From Lachnoclostridium sp. UBA739 (GTDB lineage Bacteria; Bacillota_A; Clostridia; Lachnospirales; Lachnospiraceae), in assembly GCA_002297865.1 (NCBI GenBank), contig DBKX01000327.1, forward strand, positions 10,056-21,107: a stretch of 11,052 nucleotides of DNA. The letters are read 5' to 3'. The notes under the pieces were generated by a model. It had not been told where the DNA came from, ran no database searches, and saw only the letters and a list, made by a program, of their open reading frames with translations. Below, one piece after another: positions 7,433-11,052 of this stretch. How positions within the stretch are numbered: the stretch's first letter is position 1; the number at the start of each line of letters is the position of its first letter. The position numbers and the translations under genes were made by a program.

Positions 7433-7461
7433 ATTATAAACGCAATTTTCAGTTTTTCCAA
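7433..7461 (-). promoter_or_regulatory. Promoter proximal to the ATPase gene
   Basis: On the minus strand TTGGAA (7456-7461), 17 bases and a perfect TATAAT (7433-7438) lie upstream of the ATPase; the leader would be about 77 bases. The DNA is AT-rich, so chance matches are easier than elsewhere, but the spacing and -10 are ideal. Confidence 0.55.
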
Positions 7462-7466
7462 TATCC

Positions 7467-7495
7467 TATATAATAAAAACGGAGTATCAAAACAA
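7467..7495 (-). promoter_or_regulatory. Possible middle promoter of the ATPase-nuclease unit
   Basis: TTGTTT (7490-7495), 17 bases and TATATA (7467-7472) on the minus strand form a weaker sigma-A-like match just upstream of the proximal promoter. It is listed because it has the same spacing as its neighbours; it may be a chance product of AT-rich sequence. Confidence 0.3.
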
Positions 7496-7539
7496 TCCTC
7501 TCAAATTTTGATGAGAACATTTTTGCTTCCCCTAGCATG

Positions 7540-7568
7540 ATTATAGCAAATTGTTATTTCCACCACAA
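7540..7568 (-). promoter_or_regulatory. Distal promoter directly after folC
   Basis: TTGTGG (7563-7568), 17 bases and a perfect TATAAT (7540-7545) on the minus strand lie 12 to 43 bases after the folC stop. It would give a leader of about 180 bases for the ATPase gene. It may drive the unit, or be an older promoter that served genes downstream of folC before the insertion. The 231-base gap between folC and the ATPase otherwise holds the two promoters above, a 23-codon micro-frame, and no convincing terminator. Confidence 0.5.
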
Positions 7569-7580
7569 ACTCTTTTTACA

Positions 7581-8888
7581 TTATTTACATATTTTATATT
7601 TCAAATACCTATACACTTCCCCCAAAAACGATAATGACCCAAAACAAATAACCACTTCATCCCTTCTAGCATACACCAAATCAAGTGCCTGTTCTACACT
7701 CTTTGCATCAACTACATCATCCACATACCTTCTCGCCACTTCCGCAAGCTTCTCAGACGGTAATGCCCTTGGATTCTCTGTCTCAATACAATAAACTTTT
7801 TCACCATACGGACAAGTAATCCTAAGAATCTTTTCATATTCCTTATCCGCAAATATTCCAACAACAAAGGTAACCTTCTTCCCTACGAAGTACATTTTAA
7901 GTGTTTTTGCAAGGGATTTTGCCGCATCTTCATTATGCGCCCCGTCCACAATCACTAAAGGCTGCTGATTAACAACAGAAAATCTCCCTTTCCATTCCGT
8001 TCTTTTCAATCCACTTTGCATTACCTCATCTGTAATACGCACCCCTTTATCCCTTAACACCTTAGCCACCTCAATTGCAAGTGTTGCATTCTTTGGCTGA
8101 TTTTCACCAAGCAGCTTTGTTTCATAAGCTACACCATCATATGAAAAACACGTTTTCTCTAACGTAAACGATTGCTCTGTCAACTTTGTAAAATCTGTCC
8201 TATAACATCTTGCACCTTGTTCCTGGCAAACTCTATCTATCACGTTCTGTATGCGTTCGCCATTCTCATAATCTCTATAATCATAACAAACCACCTCTAC
8301 ACCTTGCTTTATAATTCCTGCCTTTTTCTCTGTAATCTCTTCAATTGTATCACCCAAAATGTGCATATGATCCATACTAATAGAAGTCAGCACCGAAAGT
8401 TCCACCGTCTCAATTACATTGGTTGCATCTTCAATGCCACCTAACCCCACTTCCAACACAACATAATCGCACTTTTGATCTTTAAATTCCAAGAAAGCCA
8501 TCGCTGTCTCAATCTCAAACGCCGTTGGCAAAGGTTCTCCTGCTTCCTCCATTGCCTGTACTGCTGTCTGTATCCTCTCTATCTTCTCTCCTACTGCTTC
8601 CTTTGTAATATACGCACAAGTATCTCCTTCCATCACTTGAATTCTCTCACAGTATTCCAAAATCGTTGGAGATACATATCGACCAACTTTGTATCCCGCA
8701 GCTACCAAAATATTGGCAATATAAGCTCCTACAGAACCTTTCCCATTAGTACCAGCTATATGTATAAACTTTAACTGGTTTTGTGGATTGTCAAAACGTT
8801 CTAGTAACTTGGTGACAGCATCCAGCCCCAAAACCATTCCTCCAGGATTTCGACTTTCCACAAACTTCATTGCATCTAAAAAATCCAT
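7581..8888 (-). CDS. folC: Folylpolyglutamate synthase / dihydrofolate synthase
   Basis: FolC ligates glutamate to dihydropteroate and then extends the polyglutamate tail of folates, using ATP. The 435-residue protein has the P-loop GTNGKGS (46-52), the pterin/substrate segment SPTILEYCERI (73-83), LEVGLGGIEDATN (145-157), SMDHMHILGDT (171-181), the KKAGIIK lysine region (188-194) and VDGAHNEDAA (314-323) of the C-terminal ligase domain. Length and motifs are normal. The ATG at 8888 is chosen because GGAGG lies 6 bases upstream; a TTG at 8909 would include the Shine-Dalgarno sequence in the coding region. It lies 106 bases after the methyltransferase gene with a strong hairpin between. It completes the pathway of the folate operon further downstream, from which it is now separated by the 2.4-kb ATPase-nuclease unit. 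Confidence 0.96.
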   Translation of the reverse strand: MDFLDAMKFVESRNPGGMVLGLDAVTKLLERFDNPQNQLKFIHIAGTNGKGSVGAYIANILVAAGYKVGRYVSPTILEYCERIQVMEGDTCAYITKEAVGEKIERIQTAVQAMEEAGEPLPTAFEIETAMAFLEFKDQKCDYVVLEVGLGGIEDATNVIETVELSVLTSISMDHMHILGDTIEEITEKKAGIIKQGVEVVCYDYRDYENGERIQNVIDRVCQEQGARCYRTDFTKLTEQSFTLEKTCFSYDGVAYETKLLGENQPKNATLAIEVAKVLRDKGVRITDEVMQSGLKRTEWKGRFSVVNQQPLVIVDGAHNEDAAKSLAKTLKMYFVGKKVTFVVGIFADKEYEKILRITCPYGEKVYCIETENPRALPSEKLAEVARRYVDDVVDAKSVEQALDLVYARRDEVVICFGSLSFLGEVYRYLKYKICK

Positions 8889-8951
8889 TCTAATCCTCCT
8901 GTTAAGCAAGCAATTAATTCTTTTGCTCGATTTATCCCAACATAAACTTTT

Positions 8952-8981
8952 AGGCTGGACAAGCTTATGCCTATCCAGCCT
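8952..8981 (-). terminator. Strong hairpin after the methyltransferase gene, probable terminator
   Basis: Read on the minus strand, a 13-base arm (8969-8981) pairs with a 13-base arm (8952-8964) around the 4-base loop ATAA, with only two G-U pairs. It follows the methyltransferase stop by 13 bases. The sequence after it is AAAAGTTTATG, without a good T-run, so it may end transcription only partly or protect the 3' end; some read-through into folC is possible. No convincing separate folC promoter was found in the 60 bases after it. Confidence 0.6.
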
Positions 8982-8994
8982 TCTAATTCTTCTA

Positions 8995-10200
8995 TTAATA
9001 ACGTTCTTCTACTACTTGGAAAATATAGAATTTCAAGTACAATGACTCATCTGCTGCCCATAATATCGGATGATCCGCAGCCTGTGTACGGAATTCAACC
9101 TGTCTTAATCTCTTATGAGCGCTTCTTGCTGCCTGCTTGATTGTCTCAGTAAATAATTCTGTATCCATAAAATGAGAACAAGAACAAGTTGCAAGATAAC
9201 CTCCATCTTTTACAAGTTTCAGTCCTCGCATATTAATTTCACGATACCCCTTCGTCGCATTTTTAATAGAAGAACGTGACTTTGTAAATGCCGGTGGGTC
9301 TAAAATTACCATATCAAACTTTTCTCCTTGCTCCTCTAATTTAGGAAGCAGGTCAAATACATCTGCGCACTGGAATTTTACAATATCTTCAAAACCATTT
9401 AATTTTGCATTTTCCCTTGCCTGCTCACAGCCAAGTTCAGATGCATCCACACCTAACACACTTTTCGCTCCAGCAATTGCAGCATTTAAGGCAAAGGAAC
9501 CTGTATGGGTAAAGCAGTCTAATACTTTTGCACCTTTACACATTGGGTGAATTGCTTTACGATTGTATTTTTGGTCAAGGAAAAATCCTGTTTTCTGACC
9601 TTCTGCCACATCTACATAGTATTTCACGCCATTTTCTACAATCTGCACTTTTGTAGCAAATTCTTCTCCAAAGAATCCTTTGTAGCATTCCATTCCTTCT
9701 AATTTACGAACTTTTGCATCACTTCGTTCATAAACACCACGGATGTGTATGCCATCTTTTTCAAGAACTTCCTTTAAAAGTTCAATAATCTCTAGTTTCA
9801 CATTGTCGATTCCTAATGCTAAAGACTCCACAACTAAAACATCTGTAAACTTATCAATTACCAAGCCTGGCAGGAAATCTGCCTCACCAAAAATGACGCG
9901 GCAACTACTTGTGTCTACGGTTTTCTTTCGATAATCCCATGCATCTTCTACACGCTTCTTTAAAAATGCTCGGTCAATTACGGCATCTGCATTTTTAGTC
10001 ATCATTCTTACTGTAATTTTGGAGTTAGTGTTAATAAATCCGACTCCTAATGGGTAATCATCAAAATCCACTACTTTCACGAACTGACCGTTCTGTGCAC
10101 CTTCTTCGATTACATCTATCTCGTTGTCATATATCCACAAGCCACCAGCTTTAAATTGTCTGCCTTCGCCTTTTTTTATTTTCACTACTGGATAAGTCAT
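8995..10200 (-). CDS. Class I SAM-dependent rRNA methyltransferase, RlmI-like
   Basis: The 401-residue product belongs to the COG1092 family, whose Escherichia coli member RlmI makes 5-methylcytosine at 23S rRNA position 1962. Residues 1-70 are an N-terminal PUA domain (KIKKGEGRQFKAGGLWIYDNEI), 75-180 the central linking domain with FGEADFLPGLVIDKF (104-118), and 185-401 the Rossmann methyltransferase: GQKTGFFLDQ (201-210), VLDCFTHTGSFAL (226-238) for SAM, VDAS (251-254), DPPAF (301-305) and the CSCSHF cysteine motif (339-344). Length equals the family norm. The ATG at 10200 is chosen because GGAGG is 5 bases upstream and the PUA domain starts there; upstream in-frame starts up to 10251 lack a site. 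It appears monocistronic, with its own promoter and a hairpin after it. The exact target base in this organism is inferred from the family. Confidence 0.93.
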   Translation of the reverse strand: MTYPVVKIKKGEGRQFKAGGLWIYDNEIDVIEEGAQNGQFVKVVDFDDYPLGVGFINTNSKITVRMMTKNADAVIDRAFLKKRVEDAWDYRKKTVDTSSCRVIFGEADFLPGLVIDKFTDVLVVESLALGIDNVKLEIIELLKEVLEKDGIHIRGVYERSDAKVRKLEGMECYKGFFGEEFATKVQIVENGVKYYVDVAEGQKTGFFLDQKYNRKAIHPMCKGAKVLDCFTHTGSFALNAAIAGAKSVLGVDASELGCEQARENAKLNGFEDIVKFQCADVFDLLPKLEEQGEKFDMVILDPPAFTKSRSSIKNATKGYREINMRGLKLVKDGGYLATCSCSHFMDTELFTETIKQAARSAHKRLRQVEFRTQAADHPILWAADESLYLKFYIFQVVEERY

Positions 10201-10287
10201 AATTTCCTCCATCTTGGTGTCCTTTGTTCTCATATAATTAGTAAACACCATAAATTCTAAATCTTTATCGTTATTCTAAGTAAGTAT

Positions 10288-10314
10288 AGTATACCATAAT
10301 GGTTTAAAATGCAA
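10288..10314 (-). promoter_or_regulatory. Extended -10 promoter of the methyltransferase gene
   Basis: On the minus strand TATACT (10288-10293) is preceded by TGG (10294-10296), an extended -10 motif. A TTGCAT (10309-10314) lies 15 bases upstream of it, shorter than ideal, or 17 bases from the overlapping TACTAT. The leader to the ATG at 10200 would be about 80 bases. The 154 bases between the methyltransferase and the next gene hold nothing else that I can identify. Confidence 0.5.
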
Positions 10315-10354
10315 GGTTTCCAGTTGTTTCGTTCTCGTTCCAAAGAAGTGCTTT

Positions 10355-11052
10355 CTACTCCATCAATACTTCGATCCCTTCTTTATCTGCTAATAACACG
10401 GAATCTCCAATTACGAAATCATTTTCTACTTTCTCTATGCACACTTGCTTTGTTTTTGTTTCTGAAAATCCACCATTTTCACTATAGTCATAGACATAAT
10501 ATGTGTTTTCCTTAGAATCTGCATTATTTGTTACAAATCCGAACTTTGTACCATCATCCGTTAATGTCAAATCCCCTATGGACACACTTTCCGTATCTTC
10601 TAAAGATACAGTGTCTTTTGTTTCTAAGCTGTCATTTTGTAACATGTTTAACCGAATACCAGAGGTATCATTGCTAAACACTAGAATTCCACTATCCGTA
10701 AACTCACCTGCAAATACTTGTTCTCCAAGACTGTTTTTCTTATCGTTAATCAGACGCATCTGATTATCGTACCTTTGAATACGTACACCATCTGTTTCTG
10801 CTGCTAATAGTTCCAGATTAGAATCTTTACCTTGAATTGCAATAATATTCTTTAGAGGAACGTTGCATTCTGTACTTTCTCCCACCTGTAAAGAATCCCC
10901 CTCTAATTGATAACTCTGAATTCTGGTTCCCTGGTCACTTTTCTTTAATGCATACACAGACCCCTCTGACACAAAATATTTTGCATCGGTTTCTTCTATA
11001 GCGAATGTATTTGCCCCATTATTCTCCACATCTACCTTCTGCATTTTTCCTT
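10355..11052 (-). CDS. C-terminal part of an unrecognised beta-rich protein, cut by window edge
   Basis: The frame is open from the right edge to a TAG at 10355 and encodes at least 232 residues. An ATG at 11044 exists, but its purine-rich stretch is only 3 bases away and no signal peptide or domain start follows, so the true start probably lies outside the window. The visible part is acidic and Ser/Thr/Asp-rich, with alternating short strands of about 40-residue periodicity (for example VYALKKSDQGTRIQSYQL, ILVFSNDTSGIRL, KFGFVTNNADSKENTYYVYD). That fits a WD40/TolB-like propeller of the extracytoplasmic type, but no family is recognised and no catalytic motif is seen. Whether it has a membrane anchor cannot be told. 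No clear terminator separates it from the methyltransferase promoter. Confidence 0.8.
   Translation of the reverse strand, partial: GKMQKVDVENNGANTFAIEETDAKYFVSEGSVYALKKSDQGTRIQSYQLEGDSLQVGESTECNVPLKNIIAIQGKDSNLELLAAETDGVRIQRYDNQMRLINDKKNSLGEQVFAGEFTDSGILVFSNDTSGIRLNMLQNDSLETKDTVSLEDTESVSIGDLTLTDDGTKFGFVTNNADSKENTYYVYDYSENGGFSETKTKQVCIEKVENDFVIGDSVLLADKEGIEVLME

Noticed and set aside
7500..7560. Possible folC terminator formed by TTTGCT and AGCAAA
   Set aside because: The stem has six pairs, a 17-base loop and no T-run on the minus strand, and it overlaps a consensus-like promoter.
4927..7580. Flanking direct or inverted repeats that would mark the insert as a transposon or integrated element
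   Set aside because: Comparing the two ends by eye gave only short AT-rich matches around -10 boxes; no recombinase gene is present.

Overview
The window looks like chromosomal DNA of a low-GC, Gram-positive anaerobe, most likely a clostridium of the Lachnospiraceae type. The signs are strong AGGAGG-type ribosome binding sites, some TTG starts, sigma-A promoters with 17-base spacers, a folB-folK fusion inside a folE-HD-folP-folBK operon, and a DUF5050-type propeller lipoprotein-like gene. This assignment is inference from gene content and style; no marker gene was compared. No rRNA, tRNA, CRISPR array or insertion sequence was seen.

Layout from left to right. (1) 1-861, minus: pheA, a chorismate mutase/prephenate dehydratase cut by the left edge. 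(2) 862-1055: a divergent promoter region holding the pheA promoter, which is embedded in a perfect 22-base palindrome, and a plus-strand promoter. (3) 1056-2084, plus: a membrane-anchored beta-propeller protein of the DUF5050 type, the only plus-strand gene. (4) 2097-2149: a hairpin between convergent genes. (5) 2162-4883, minus: the folate operon folE, HD-domain hydrolase, folP, folB-folK, with a clear promoter at 4921-4949. (6) 4963-7349, minus: a very AT-rich two-gene unit, an ABC/AAA-type ATPase followed by a putative PD-(D/E)XK nuclease with ATGA overlap, its own promoter(s) and a textbook terminator. (7) 7581-8888, minus: folC. (8) 8995-10200, minus: an RlmI-family rRNA methyltransferase. 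(9) 10355-11052, minus: the C-terminal part of an unrecognised, probably beta-rich protein cut by the right edge.

The folate genes cover GTP to dihydroneopterin triphosphate (FolE), then dihydroneopterin to hydroxymethyl-dihydropterin diphosphate (FolB-FolK), dihydropteroate (FolP) and dihydrofolate/polyglutamates (FolC). No Nudix-type enzyme for removing the triphosphate is in the window. The HD protein sits exactly where that phosphatase would be expected and is a candidate for the step.

The most interesting region is the ATPase-nuclease pair between folC and folE. It is compositionally different, self-contained in transcription, and has the shape of a two-component anti-phage module (ABC-type sensor ATPase without TOPRIM plus a nuclease effector in trans). 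It does not match Septu, PARIS, Gabija or Lamassu in the parts that I can read. This is a hypothesis, not a demonstrated system.
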